From contig NC_081409.1 of NCBI RefSeq assembly GCF_030272615.1, positions 477,246,573 through 477,310,572 of the forward strand: a DNA stretch of 64,000 nucleotides. The letters are read 5' to 3'. Shown in pieces: positions 33,253-45,411 of the stretch; position 1 is the stretch's first letter, and every line of letters begins with the position of its first letter. The notes beneath the pieces were generated by a model. It was not told where the DNA came from. It searched no databases and worked only from the letters and a program-made list of their open reading frames with translations. Source of the stretch: Cryptomeria japonica. Lineage: Eukaryota > Streptophyta > Pinopsida > Cupressales > Cupressaceae. The translations under genes were made by a program, and so were the position numbers.

Positions 33253-34018
33253 CTACTTTAGCAATTAAACAGTTGTTGACTTTAGGATTTAGGTGAAATA
33301 GGTTACCTTTTGTCTGCTTGTCGGTTGCAATCAATCCACCTTTTCTCCCATAGATTTTGCACATTCCATTTTTAAATTCCAATGGATAACCTCTGTCTTT
33401 GAGTTGAGCTACACTCAAAAGATTGTGATTTAATCCTTCAACCCAGTAGACATCATCTGCATTGCTCTTTCCATTAAGAGAAATGGTTCCCTTTCCTTTC
33501 ACCATGCAGGTTGAGTCATTTCCAAATCTCACAACTCCAAATTCCTTCAATGTAAGAAATTTACTCCAGTCACTGGTCATGTGGTGTGAACAACCAATAT
33601 CTATGATCCAATCATCAGATCTATCCATGTGAGAAACTAATTCTTTCTGATCAGATGTCTCCTCTTTAATGGCAACAAAGATAATGTCTTCATTAGCATC
33701 TCCCTCAAATTCCTCATCGGTGATACCACCATCAACTACAATGAGGCAATCTCTTTTGCCTTTTCCTTTGTACTTCTTGTACTTCTCACTCTTATTCTCA
33801 TTGTCACCATTAGGACAGTTAGCCACAATGTGTTCAATATTGTTACATGCAAAACCCTTCAAAGGTAATATACCTTTGTACTTATCGGTACCTCTGGGTA
33901 ACCACTTGGCCAACAATGCTTCAAGTTCGATCAGACTATCTTCATCATCAAATTTTTTATTGGGTCTAGACTCATAACAGTGACTAACATCTCTGCTTTT
34001 CCTCATAGGTGGGTTAGA
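33203..34018 (-). pseudogene. Zinc knuckle, protease and pre-integrase (element B)
   Basis: 267 codons. The knuckle is damaged (CNNIEHIVANC: second Cys and Gly missing). The protease site reads DWIIDIGCSHHMTSD, so the Ser of DSG is now Ile. VVRFGNDSTCMVKGKGTI, VYWVEGLNHNLLSVAQL and SWLWHRRFFH follow. The order and spacing are as in A, with many substitutions. Confidence 0.9.
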
Positions 34019-34099
34019 AACTGAAGCTCAAATGCAGGTTCAGATTTCTAAGGACTACCATCATAACCATTTAATTCAAATGCAGTAAGTTTACCAATG

Positions 34100-34575
34100 A
34101 TGGATTCAAGAGTTACCTTTGTTTTATCAATAGACTTTAGCTCCTAAATGGTTGCAACTCGGATAGCGTAGACTGGTATAAGGGTTCTTAACACCTTACT
34201 AACCACTGTGGCATCCTCCACTTTACCAACAACACTCTTGATCTCACCAACTATCTCCTTGATCCTCTAACCATACTGTTGAATATCCTCACCTTCAACC
34301 ATATGTATGTCATCATATTTACCTCTCAGACTCTCTTCTTTGGCAATCTTTACATGCTCATCACCGCTATAGCTTTCCTCAAGTTTCTTCCACACATCAT
34401 AAGTAGTATCCAGACCATGGACATCAACATACTCTGAATCAAACAAAAAACTGATAATAGCCTCCAATGCTTGATTATTTTCTTGTTGCTCTTTTTTTTG
34501 ATCATCAGACATAGTCCCACTAGGTGCAACATATTGTGTAATAACATGTTCCCAGTATTGACTTCCTAGACTCAC
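34100..34575 (-). pseudogene. gag: Copia gag (element B)
   Basis: 34575-34267 (102 codons) has YDVWKKLEESYSGDEHVK and ESLRGKYDDIHMVEGEDI. It continues after a stop with RIKEIVGEIKSVVGK and ELKSIDKTKVTLESIIGKL to about 34070, where the frame changes. About 130 bp of leader separate it from the primer site. Confidence 0.9.
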
Positions 34576-34704
34576 TATAGATTTTCATCCTATCACTCCA
34601 TATTCTATAGTTTTCCTTATTAAACTTTAGACCTTCTTTCTTCAACATGTTCTTCTAGATCTTTACCTCAAGCTGTTAGGATTAGACACTAGAGGACTTG
34701 AAAT

Positions 34705-34716
34705 GCTCTGATACCA
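34705..34716 (-). other. Primer-binding site of element B (tRNA-iMet)
   Basis: Minus-strand TGGTATCAGAGC, exact, two bases after the LTR end at 34719. Confidence 0.93.
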
Positions 34717-34718
34717 AT

Positions 34719-36127
34719 TGATGGTATGATGAATCAATAAGGATCCAGATAATTACTGAGAGGGGGGGGGTGGCTGAATCAATAAATAAAAAACTTACAA
34801 AACTTTCATTAACCTCAAAATAAATCTCACAAGTCAATCTCTGAACTAACTAGTTCAAACATCGAACTACAAATTTCAATAGCATTGACAGTTTACCGGT
34901 TTGATTGGCATATCAAAATAATAGTATAAAAGCTCTGAAACTCTCAAACCATTTATCCAAAACATCAAAATACTTTACTAACAATAGTAAAAGCACATTT
35001 CAGATTATTGTTGGTCATCTTATCATATCTAAGTCGATTTAACAGCTAAGAAAATTAACCATATCAAACATAAGCACAAGAACCATTCACCACTTGACAC
35101 AATGATTTTTGATGTGGAAACCCAAATGGGAAAAACCATGGTGGGGATGAATACCCACAAGTATTCTGAACTCTTCTGAAGTTTTCCTTGTTAGGAGCCA
35201 AGCCTGTTAAAGCTTTTACAAAAAGTCCTGTTAGGAATAGATCTTGTTAGGGACCACCCGGTTAAGGGATTGACTATAATGCCCTATTAGAAGCAATACC
35301 CTGTTAGGAGTAACCTTAGTAGAGGATTTCAAATCCAAGCTAATGGATCACCTGGTTAGAGGATTTAGATAGCACTAAGCCTGTTAAAGCTTACCCAGTT
35401 AAAGGATTCGACTATTGTAATTGTTAGATAACAACAGAGGTTTGTTGATCTGGTAAATAGCACCAATCTGCTTGATCAGATGCTTTTCATTCTCCTATCT
35501 ACCTTTACACATACTATAGATACACCTTCTGGCTCGACAATCAATCACACTAACACTTAACCAAAATTGCCAACACTACAACAAAACAACTCATCAACCT
35601 TATAAGCAAAACAATAGGTTGGTAACACATCACAAACCTAAGATCTCATAGAGTTTACAAACAAATTAGTTTAAGTATGATCATTAAATTACATAGAATC
35701 ATTGCACATTATTCAAGACAACCTCGACTGCTCCTTGATCACTGCTTCATCGAATCCTATAACTCATCATGTAGTTTCCTCTTCATGCAATGTACTCGCT
35801 CATTCCCAAGATAAAACCATAATCTCTACACGCCAAAAACCATTTGAAACTCATCACATACAATATGCATACATGGAATAATCATTACTGTTCATCATTT
35901 GATCATAAATCAATACAACCTATTCAACAAGTTTCATCTGTTAGGGTTTGGCACATCAACAGGTAGGGTTACCAGTTGATCTCACTGCTTCTTAAGTAAT
36001 ATTAGTTTCCTTCACTAACTCATCTACCTATTGCAAAACAACATCATAACAACATCATTACTGGTTATAATTGACATCAATGACAACATAATAGTTCATC
36101 AATGCAATCTTCATGCAAATGCCAACA
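34719..36127 (-). repeat. 5' LTR of element B
   Basis: 1409 bp, TGATGGTATG..ATGCCAACA, followed by AGTGT. It contains the G-tract near 34761 and the GTGGAAACCCAAATGGG block near 35115. Confidence 0.95.
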
Positions 36128-36132
36128 AGTGT

Positions 36133-38993
36133 GTCCCATGCCGGATTCAATCTACTTCAAATTTGTCAACATTCAGAGAGATTTATTCACAATTTGAGTA
36201 CCTTTTTGCAATAATCAATTAGCCCAAGAATCTATTGCCCTTGCCTTTTCTCCAAATTTCTCAACCTTTTTGATGGATTCTTTAACAATAGATAAGGCTA
36301 ACAAATCAACTATTTCAATAGATTTGGTGGTCTATTAAAGCACTAAAATGAGTTGTGCATTCTAATTCTTCACTAAATCCTTCTTTCTCTTGGTTGTATC
36401 AAGCCTTACTATCAATGCAACTAGTAATAAGTGTGCATCATACTTGGTAATCTCATGGTTTTGCTTGCCCAAATATACCCACTTGAATGTGGATTTTGAA
36501 GGTGAAATGTCTTCACCATTCTTATCTAGAGGAGTTTCAACCACTTTAGCACATTTTTTATTCTCCTTGTCCACCATAACTTTGGCAAGAGTCTTATCCT
36601 TCTTGGCACCCTTTGGCTTAGGGGAAACAAAAATTTTGAAATCAAACTCCTCTGGAGAAATATCTTTTTCCTTTCTCGTAGGAGTGATAATACTTAGCCA
36701 TGGGATAATATCAAAGGAATCTTCTTGGATATCTTCAACAATTATTTGGGAAGGGGCATACTAAGTTTGTACTATAGTGGATACTATGGGTGAAGTGACA
36801 GTGTGCACTACATAAGAGATATTCTCTATTGCTGCATGAGGCATAGACTTTGACAAGAATTTATCAAATTTAATGATGGTAGAAGCTAGCACTAAAGTAG
36901 ATTCATCAAACAAGTTTAGGAATTAAATGTTTGAATTAAACAAATTGTCTAGATTATTACATGGGGTGTCTAAGATAGACTCGATGGTTGAGGAGGAAAT
37001 AATCTAGATAGACACAATCAATACTACATGAGTAACCATTATCATGGAGAAGGAATCAATATTAGTTTATACTAGTAACACAAAAACATTTACATGAGGA
37101 GATACCTAAGGAGCATCATGAGGGGTTGGTTATACATCCAATGCAACTAGAGATTCTTGTGCTTCCTTCTCTTGATCTTCTTCACCTTGATCTATATCTT
37201 GTACTACAATCTATCCATTTCCTTTAGTAGATGTATCCTCTTGAGATTTATTATTGACTTTTCCAATATTGATTATGATCTTAGTCCCTTTATAAGAAGA
37301 GGCGTATTCCCAATTTATTGTTCTCAAATCGAATCTACGACCAACTGGCCTTGTTGTATCATCTTTAGACCTGGTTTTGAACTTCTTCAACTTTATGCCT
37401 TTTTTTTTCAACCAAGCATTGGTGTTAGCTAGAATGGATTGAAACCTTTCCTTGACAGATGCACACTCAGTCTGAGACCACTAGATAGGAGGACAATGAC
37501 TTTTTTGTTCATAAACTAGATCAACCACCTCTTCTTTATCTACCATGTCCTCTAGAATGTTAGCTAAATCTAGATCAAAAAAATTTCCAAAGTGAGCCTA
37601 TTGTAATCCATCCTCCTGATATCTTCATTTTTGTGAATATCAATCTAGATATCTTTCACATAGTGCACATGAGTGAAGGACCTCTTTATCAAATATTTCA
37701 TACCCATATAGTCAAAATATTTTTTGATCAGAGGTCAACAATGGATACCCTCCAATGATTAGGGGATTTTGGGTGGATATGATAAAACCTTCTTTATGGG
37801 TAGACAACTACTTCGCATGAACAACCATCATTTGTATTCCTAGCTCCATCAAGATAATTTTATCCATAGGATACCTTGGGGGTATATATGGATGATCATC
37901 AAAACAAACTACGCTTATATATGCAAATGTAGGAAATTGTAAGAAAATGCACATATTCATTAACCTTCTTCCATGTTGCTTTAGATACTCTTCTCTTTTC
38001 AAGTGTCTTATCAAAATAACACATATACATGCCATAGAAAGAATCATGAACCCTTATATAAGGGTGCCTACTCATCTTCAAAGTCAACTAATCATAGTAT
38101 GTCCATTTTGGTACCTTTATCCTATCACCATTAGTGGTGAGACTTTGTAGTTTCCTAAGTGACACTACAATGTACACTAAAAATAAATTGATATAGAAAG
38201 TGAGAGTGGTAGGAACCTATGAGAGATTATCACATATAGAATCACTAATCAGTTCACCCTAGAAGATCTGTTGAAAACTCTTTTTCATGATGAAAATATG
38301 CAAGTACATCCAAGTCTCAAATATATTGAATTTCTTCAATCCTTTGATCCAGTTAAGGAGAGTGATCATATCATTAACCTCCTCTTTAAACTTACAATAG
38401 AACAACTTAGGCCACTTAGTGGTTGTGGCTTCTTGCTTGAAAATCCAATTAGTATTGATGTTCTTCTTACATGATTCCTCATTTTGATTATAGTGAGCTT
38501 GAGCTTGTTCTTTTGTGATGTTAGCATGTGTAGGATGAGCTAGAAACTTGAAAATTCTATTAATAGTCTTTGGATCCAACCTGATTATTACCTTGCTATC
38601 ATCATCTTTGATTGTCCCCATTTCCCTGTCAAACTAAACATCACAAGCCAGAACAAGCTCTAATTATAAATTTGTCCCCAAGAAGGATGATGCCAAGTGA
38701 ATGTGACTATTAAGGAGTTGCTACATGTCGGGTGTTATTGATTTCTTTTGAGTTCTTTCAATAAACTCTGACATGTCAACATGTCCTATCTTAGTGTCCT
38801 TGACTTCTTTAGTGTTAGAATCTACTAAAGAAGGTGAGATGACATTTTGATACTTTTGGTACTTATATTTCATCTTTTTATTTGGTGTGGCAATTGGTTC
38901 TTTAGACACTTGAACTCTATTTGAAAATTTGAGATGAAAGGCCCATAGTGTAACAATACTCTTAGAATGGAAGTGCTGAAAAACCAAGGCCAA
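36133..38993 (-). pseudogene. Unrecognised long ORF H, N-terminal and middle part
   Basis: Minus-strand frames: 38993-38721 (ends FIERTQKKSITPDM), 38621-38259 (VIIRLDPKTINRIFKFL, then NIFETWMYLHIFIM), 38047-37808 (FDDHPYIPPRYPMDKIILME), 37411-37211 and 36577-36362. At least one frameshift falls near 38.1 kb. H resembles ORF G in order: VIIRLDPKTINRIFKF with G's VLIEINEDEFMKVFKL, and the later FDDHPYIPPRYP region with G's FRGTPFLLPYRVP. The old ORF would exceed 1000 codons when intact. No catalytic motif is recognisable. It is interrupted by element B at 36128 and continues at 5902. Confidence 0.55.
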
Positions 38994-39100
38994 TGCCTTG
39001 ATTTATTGAATCTTAAAGATTGTGCATGTCAACGAAGATGATTAACGAAAAGTGAGGCGAACATGGAAAATTCAAACGGGCTAAGTGTAGGGTCACAGTT

Positions 39101-40095
39101 GCAATTCGGATCTCAAGGACCAATTTGCAAGTGCAAAAGTTTATTATTTTAACTGGGTCTCAGATATACGATTACAAGTATGAAAGATAACATTGTACAT
39201 GTAATCGGGTCTCTAAGACCTGATTACATGTATGTAAATGTAATGCAGTGAAACCTTACAATCAGGTCTTAGATATCTGATTCAATTGAGACATAATATA
39301 CATCAAGTGCAATCAGGTCTCAGAGACTCAATTGCAAGTATGTGTGATATTTGACATGAAATCGGTTCTTTGAGACCTAACTATAAGGATAATTCTTTCT
39401 TTGCAAGGGTCTCAAAGACTCAAATACATGTGGGGTAATACTTACAAGTGTAATCGGGTCTATGAGACCTGATTGCAAAGGGGTGATGTTAGTCAGGTCT
39501 CATAGATCAGATTACATGTTTTAGGAGAATCACAAGGTCAATACCTTGTAATTTCATGACTTGTAGTTTGCAATGATTTCTTGTGATCAGGTATCAAAAC
39601 CCCAATCACAAGGTTTGAAGGTTTATCAAACTAAAAAAATAAATGGATTTCTAATATCCGATTGCAAAATGAAAAGTGGAGGATCTCAAGAAGATATAAA
39701 GAAAGTGCAAAGCATGAGGGTTTCTGAGAGCCAATTCCAAAATACGACAAGAAACCTAGAAACAAAATAAATTCCTAACATGAAAAATGAAAACAAGTAA
39801 AATGGCAGGATAAATTGATTATACCTCTAACTATGTAAAAAATTTGCTTCTCTAATCCTCAAACATGAAAACAATGATCACTTCGGTGAAGAGGAAACAA
39901 GCACAAGAAAAAATAATGTCACTTAAAAAAGTCAAAATGAGTTTGAAAATAGATTAGAAGAGTTTAAAACCTATTTTGGTTTTACCACTTAGTGGTAATT
40001 ACTGCACCAAAAATTGCAATCAGGTCTTTGATACTTGATTACAAAGGAAAATGAACTCATCTTGTAAGTCGTGTTCTGAGACTCAACATTGCAAA
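39101..40095 (-). repeat. Second hairpin array, arms AATCRGGTCT / AGACCTGATT
   Basis: About a dozen inverted repeats. The best are 39196-39232 (17-bp stem, one G-T pair, loop CTA), 39449-39477 (13 bp, loop ATG), 39309-39335, 39259-39285, 39101-39128 and 39580-39612 (outer stem CTTGTGAT/ATCACAAG). Decayed units lie at 39145, 39352, 39410, 39489, 40016 and 40060. The inner arm is constant and the outer stem varies between units while still pairing. It sits just upstream of ORF H on the minus strand. Confidence 0.85.
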
Positions 40096-40269
40096 CAATT
40101 TTAAAACCCTAACTTTTAGACATTAAAACCTACCAAATATGATGACTTAGGACCTTGACGCTTGACAAGAAATTAATTTGAGATGAACTATACTCGAGAG
40201 TACATGACTTGTACCTAGGTAAGTATGCTTTAGAGTATGTGATCTACAAATCACACAAAATTTGTAGGG

Positions 40270-41560
40270 TTTATCCCATGTTTTCACCGAGTCTGATATA
40301 AGCAACAACAAATATCACCATTAGGCACATGATAAGCAATTTGTGAATGCAAATATTTGCATCTACAAATGAAATCAATCACTTTTTCTTTAACTTTTTG
40401 CTTACAATGCATCAAATGAGTTAAAGTAATTTGAGGATGAATATTGTTTTGGAAATGTTGCACAAATGAATTAGACAATTTATGAAAATAATCAATTAAG
40501 GGAAGAGGCAAGGAACAAAACCATTAAAAATATTTATCTTTTAATGTACAAACGAATAGTTTTTCCATGAATCTATGATCATACAAGAAGTCACTACACA
40601 AATTTTGAATTTTTTTCACATGAGTTTGGGGGTCACCTTTTCCATTGCATGTCTCCAAATGGGGTACATCCATGTATTGTGGGACAAGAGTACGAATGAT
40701 GTCATCAAAAAGTGGGTTAGCAGTATCACATGTAAGGACATTAAATTTGCATTGGATTATGGAAACCAATTGTTATTGAAAAGATGAAACACTTTTGGCC
40801 AAATTATTTATAGTGGCTTTGATAGATGAATTAGGGTTGGACATATTGGATTGTGATAGAGGTGTAACAATATGATAGGTAGGTGGAGCATTGGAGTAAG
40901 TAGGTGGACCATTATGATAGGTGAGTAAAGGAGATGATTGGGAAACAAATGGAAGGATAATAAAAGGAGGTACATAGGAGTATTTATTGAAATGATTCTC
41001 CTCATTACTAATATGTGTAGAATTAACATTTTGTGTAGAGGTAACCATGATGGAAGATGTATATGTAGGCACATTAGGAAAAGATGTAGGAGTGGAATTC
41101 TCATCTTGATTTTTAGAATTGGAATGATTGAACACTTTGGCACAAATTTTAATTGCCATAACATTACTATCCACAATTCACATCATGTTCATTAGTTTGA
41201 ATAATTTTCCTCAAATCCTCAATCAAGGGGACTTCTGCTCCATAGAAGTTTTCTTGACTCATCCATCATTGAAGTTTATTCAAATCATGGTTTCCCTAAT
41301 TGGTTAATAGTCACTTGAGTTAAAGATTCATTATTATCATGAGAATCATGAGGGGAATAGTTCTCCACAATGTTAGGAATGTCTTGTGTAGCAATAGAAG
41401 ATCCGCCCAAGTTTCCATGGAATAGGTTAGTCAACTTAGGCTCAATACCATTGGTATTTAAACTTTGGGAAACCATAAGTCTATAACTTCTTCTCATTGA
41501 GATATTGGACTTAGGGAAAAAGGTCATGAAAGTCATACACAAAGAGGGAAAAGATAATGA
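40270..41560 (-). pseudogene. gag: Ty3/Gypsy gag, Tat/Athila-like (element I)
   Basis: 41560-40770 is a Ser/Pro/His/Tyr-rich N-terminus (41174-40773 open). The gag core follows across two frames (40769-40524 and 40511-40284): LETCNGKGDPQTHVKKIQN, then WFCSLPLPLIDYFHKL, SNSFVQHFQNN and KVKEKVIDFICRCKYL. This matches the retrotransposon gag pattern (GDP..HV, W..LP..SI.SF..L...F..HF, K...ESL..F..R). A TAG interrupts it near 40522. It ends shortly before the hairpin array. Confidence 0.8.
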
Positions 41561-41944
41561 AATACATTTGTACTCGCAATACCTCTCCTACAATTGATAA
41601 TGCAAAAAGTAATGTTCAAACAATGCAATTTCCCAATAGAATGATAAATCAACCACTTAATTAGGAAAAATAACTATAGAAATGATAAATTTGAATAATG
41701 AATCCTTCTAAATTTGAAAATGATATGCAATAAAAATCAGATCTGAGCATATAAATCAGAAATTATGCAATACACAAGTCAAACTAATAAAAATATTAAG
41801 GTTTTGGTAAATTGGACCTCTAAATGGATGTAATGCAAGTACATAAATGATATATTTTAGAAATGAATGAAAATATGAGTTAATGAAATGCATACAAATC
41901 CAATGTAAAATTGAAAATCAAAATTTAATGCAAACATGAGACAT

Positions 41945-41959
41945 GTGTCAGGTTCACCA
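41945..41959 (-). other. Candidate primer-binding site of element I
   Basis: The minus strand reads TGGTGAACCTGACAC four bases after the LTR end, the same start and spacing as in element C. Confidence 0.6.
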
Positions 41960-41963
41960 AAAA

Positions 41964-43787
41964 TGTAATTTTTAGAAAATGGGTTTCACTAGTTTAAGCA
42001 TGTAAGCTAGGAATGTAACCCATTTCACAACAACACATTTAGGTAAATAATATTCAATAGTTATAGCCTCAAAACCTATTGGGAATGTGGTTGAGCACAA
42101 ATTAGATTCATTTACCTATTTGTAGTTGAAATCAATTTTGGAATGATATGAATTGAATGCAATAACTAGGATTGAGGATGAAAAATTGACAATGATCTGC
42201 ATGCATAGACAATTTTAGAATAGATGTGCAAATATAAAGTATAGATCAAGAAATGGGAAGCAAAGAGGAACTTGTGGCTAAAATTTGGCCTTGGAAATTT
42301 TGGACAAATATGCTAGGTGACCTTAACCCAAAAGTGTTGAATGCAAACAATAGAAATAGTTTCAGAATCAGGATGTTACTCTTAGTAACTCCCTAAAGTT
42401 TTGTCAAAAATGATGCTAGGTAGCCTTCACCTAGTCTTTTTAATTCTTTAAAATTTTGTCTTGTGTGTCTTAATCTACACTTTCTAGATCTATATTTATT
42501 GTCTCTATAATATATCACTTGCACACACAAGAACAAAAATATTGTTGGGTTGATAGGGGTTTGCCTAGGTCAAACCCCGGGTTTGAAGATCAAGTGGAAA
42601 GATTTACTCCCCTCAAAAGAGGGATGAAAGTTTCACAAAGGATTCCCTTCAATTTTTCACACACATTACATTTAAAAGAGGGGTTGAATTCACTAGATCC
42701 AATCCCAATGGAAAGAGATTGAACACCAAGTGAATTGTAGGAAATTTGGAATGTATTAGGAAATTAAATTAACCCTCTTTTATAATAGACTAGTTGAATT
42801 AAGAAAATTCAGACTAAGTGTAGAAATGACAAAGAAGTAATTATATCTTGAGATAGAGATGCAGGATGAAGCTGTGCACTTGGAATTAGCATTAGAATGT
42901 CGAGACGAAGCTTCCTTGCAAATCTAAGAAAAAGTTGTAGGGACCGAGTTGAAGTTGCACCCGGTCCTCCAAAAAATCCACGCGCCAAAAAGGGTTTTTC
43001 TATCTCTGGAAATGAAGCCTAAACCTACAATTACAGCTGCACACCTACCATCTACACACAGAAAAGAGAGGAAAATGTTGTTGGGATTGGGGGTTTGCCT
43101 TCAGGTCAACCCCATTTTGGAACTAACCAAGTGGTTGAAAAATGTTGTAAGTAAATGAAAGAAAATGTCTAAAGTAAATTGACCTCAAGGGGATGTAATT
43201 GAAAGGTTGATACCTTTGTAGATGAATTTTGTTGAATGGATATGTGAAATAGGATGTCTTGAATGTTGGTAGAAATCTCCTCTTCAATGGTTGAATCCTT
43301 GTCTTGGATGCAACACCTAGCCTTGAAAGGAGACTTGAAATGCTCAATGCTTGAATTCTTATGATCGACTTTGCTTATCATCTTATGATCCACCTGTCAA
43401 ACCTCTGCAAATAGGAGAGGAAGTTATCCTTATATACTTGTCAATTAGGGGTGTTTAGGTAATTTCCCATCTTAGGCCGACATAGAGAAACTTTTCTCGC
43501 TCAACAATTGACAAGCCCAATGCAAGATAGGACCAAAGGGGGCCCAAAATAGGACCAGGACAAGGGTGTCATGCCCCTGTCATAGGGGAGATAGGGGTAC
43601 CACGCCCCTTAACTTCCCTAATTTAGGACAAAAAGCAACTAAGAGATAATGCAAAGTGATGGAAAATGCAAGTTGTTGGTGGCATGAACATGTTTCGGGT
43701 CTCCGATCAGGCTTAGGGATTCTTTTGCCAATGCAAAGATCCAAATGTGGTCAAAAATTGCAAGGGTCACAATTTTATGACACAACA
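41964..43787 (-). repeat. Probable 5' LTR of element I
   Basis: The left end, TGTAATTTTTAG, is fixed by the primer site. The right end is proposed at GACACAACA (minus strand TGTTGTGTCATAAAATTG), giving TG..CA ends and 1.8 kb. No second copy is in the window, so the right edge is uncertain. It includes two GGGTTTGCCT..GGTCAA(A/C)CCC inverted motifs (42556-42580, 43090-43112). Confidence 0.5.
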
Positions 43788-44037
43788 ATTATATGATGAA
43801 TTGAAATGAAAATGAAAGTGTACTTTGATAGGGTGGAGGCTAGATCTAAAATTCAAATGCTTAATTTAAATGTTATACTTTATGAATCTTCTTTGTCTTG
43901 AAGTCTTCATAAGAAGTTTGATGTTGTCATGTATGGATTCATGGATATCTTCATAAGAAATTAATAATGGACGTCATCTTGAATTCTTTAAATATGAATA
44001 TTTGACCTCTCCTTCACTGCTATAATGATTCTTGATT

Positions 44038-44306
44038 ATTTTTTTAATTTGGTAATGGGTCGAAGCTGAATCACTTTTGACTGGAGCTATGAACCAGTGA
44101 GACCACATTTTAGAGGGGCCTCATCCTTATATTTATTTGACATTAACACTCGTATAACTCCTTGTTCCATCTTGTCTTCCATACCCAGGCATCACCTTAT
44201 CTCTCCATTTCACGTGTGTGGGACACATGGGGATTGAGCAGACTCAAACCCAAGACCTCCCATATATGAGGCTCGTAGATAACCACTACATTGTGGGGTC
44301 ATCCCC
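44038..44306 (-). mobile_element. tRNA-derived SINE
   Basis: The minus strand starts GGGGATGACCCCACAATG. It has an A-box-like TAGTGGTTATCTACG and a B-box-like GGTTTGAGTCT about 30 bp on, the layout of an internal pol III promoter. It ends in an A-rich tail (AAATTAAAAAAATA). It is flanked by a 17-bp target duplication with one mismatch, TATAATGATTCTTGATT (44021-44037) and TATAATGATGCTTGATT (44307-44323). The length of about 269 bp is normal for a plant SINE. It depends on LINE enzymes. Confidence 0.88.
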
Positions 44307-44323
44307 TATAATGATGCTTGATT

Positions 44324-45411
44324 TATTGCACACTTTAATTTGAATTTATCTTGAGGAGTGTAAATGAGAGATGTCTCAAATGAGGAGGTAATAGTTTCTT
44401 TTATACCTATCTTCATGGAACGTATTGAAAATTATGAAGAAGGCCAACACGAGAATTAGGTTCCCACTCAAAATTTCTCAACTATTAGAGGATTATAAAA
44501 TGGGCCCTTTTGGTCAAGACAAGGGCACTAGATATCCCTAACTAAGAGGTCAAGGGTGGTAGGTTCCCTTGACCAATCCATCTAAGCTAAATCAAAGGTT
44601 AGAAATCAAAGCAGAGAATAAGGATTACATATTTGAAACTAATGTTAGTAGAATTAGGCATAATTAGGTCATAGAAGGTAGAAACACTAAAGTGAGGCCC
44701 AAATAAATATTAAATTTTATGAGGATATAATGTATGACGCTACACTATGACAAGAGAAAACACTATGCTATATTTTTGTCTCAAACTTAATAGTAGAAAT
44801 AAGACATGGCATTGCCCATTATGATGATGTTTTCTTTATAAAAAGATGTTATTTTCTTAACGTATTTATCAAGAACCTCTATTTAGGAGGTTTTGTAATG
44901 TTTCTAACTGACATAGTTGCCTCTGTAGGTAAAATTGCATGTGCTTGGCCACTTGGAATGGTCATCACCATTGTTCTTCATAATTCTTTAGGTATGGTCA
45001 ACCTTTCTTAATATGGTTTAATAGTTGTTATCATGGAAATTATGCTTTATGTTTTTTTTATGTTGCATTTGAAGTATATCATTTGTGTTCAAATTTTTAT
45101 GAAAGATATTCTCCATGTTATGCAATGTTGAATATAAAATACAATATATTTTTTTTGGATGTTTATGACTAGACAATATATATGTGAGCTAAATTAAATA
45201 ATAAATCAGCCTACAAACTAATATGAGGCATAGAAAAATAAAATAAAAAGCGCACTTGGAGATATTGATATATTAACCAAGTTTGCACAATTAAATGGAA
45301 AATAGATTAATAAGTTTATTAATAAAAATCAATTTTAAAAGAAATTGGGAGGTGACATAGTGTTATGCTAGTTTAGGTAAGGTTATCTTACCTCCCTCTC
45401 CAATTCTAGGA
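44324..45411. other. Intergenic or ancient sequence
   Basis: No LTR or transposon motif recognised. It contains only the short hydrophobic frame at 44817-45011. Confidence 0.4.
44817..45011 (+). pseudogene. Possible exon of a membrane protein
   Basis: An open frame of about 64 codons has two hydrophobic segments: YLGGFVMFLTDIVASVGKIA and then CAWPLGMVITIVLHNSL. It ends at a TAA at 45009. A possible donor (TTTAG/GTATGG) at about 44990 would make it an exon fragment. I do not recognise the family, and the frame may be chance. Confidence 0.25.

Larger units (their letters stand above)
5908..36127 (-). mobile_element. Ty1/Copia element B, carrying nested A, C and D
   Basis: It is flanked by the 5-bp direct repeat AGTGT (5903-5907 and 36128-36132). 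The 5' LTR is 34719-36127 (1409 bp). The 3' LTR is split by element A into 5908-6865 and 29708-30158, which sum to 1409 bp. Internal order on the minus strand is primer site, gag, protease, integrase, reverse transcriptase, RNase H, polypurine tract: Copia order. The genes are broken by stops and frameshifts, and the LTRs differ visibly, so the insertion is old. Confidence 0.95.
3430..43787 (-). mobile_element. Outermost element I: decayed Gypsy-like host of the nest
   Basis: On the minus strand I see, in order, an LTR-like block (41964-43787), a primer site (41945-41959), a gag core (40270-41560), a hairpin array (39101-40095), long ORF H (36133-38993 continuing at 5400-5902) and a gag-tail/protease remnant (3430-4110). 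Element B sits inside H, flanked by AGTGT. The H and array segment may itself be an extra insertion between the two gag parts. I found no 3' LTR of I in the window. The joining of these pieces is inference. Confidence 0.5.

Noticed and set aside
33669-33977. Ser/Leu-rich frame on the plus strand
   Set aside because: Antisense to the protease region of element B.
42519-43158. Two short plus-strand frames with Lys/Pro-rich translations
   Set aside because: They lie in the probable LTR of element I and have no motif.
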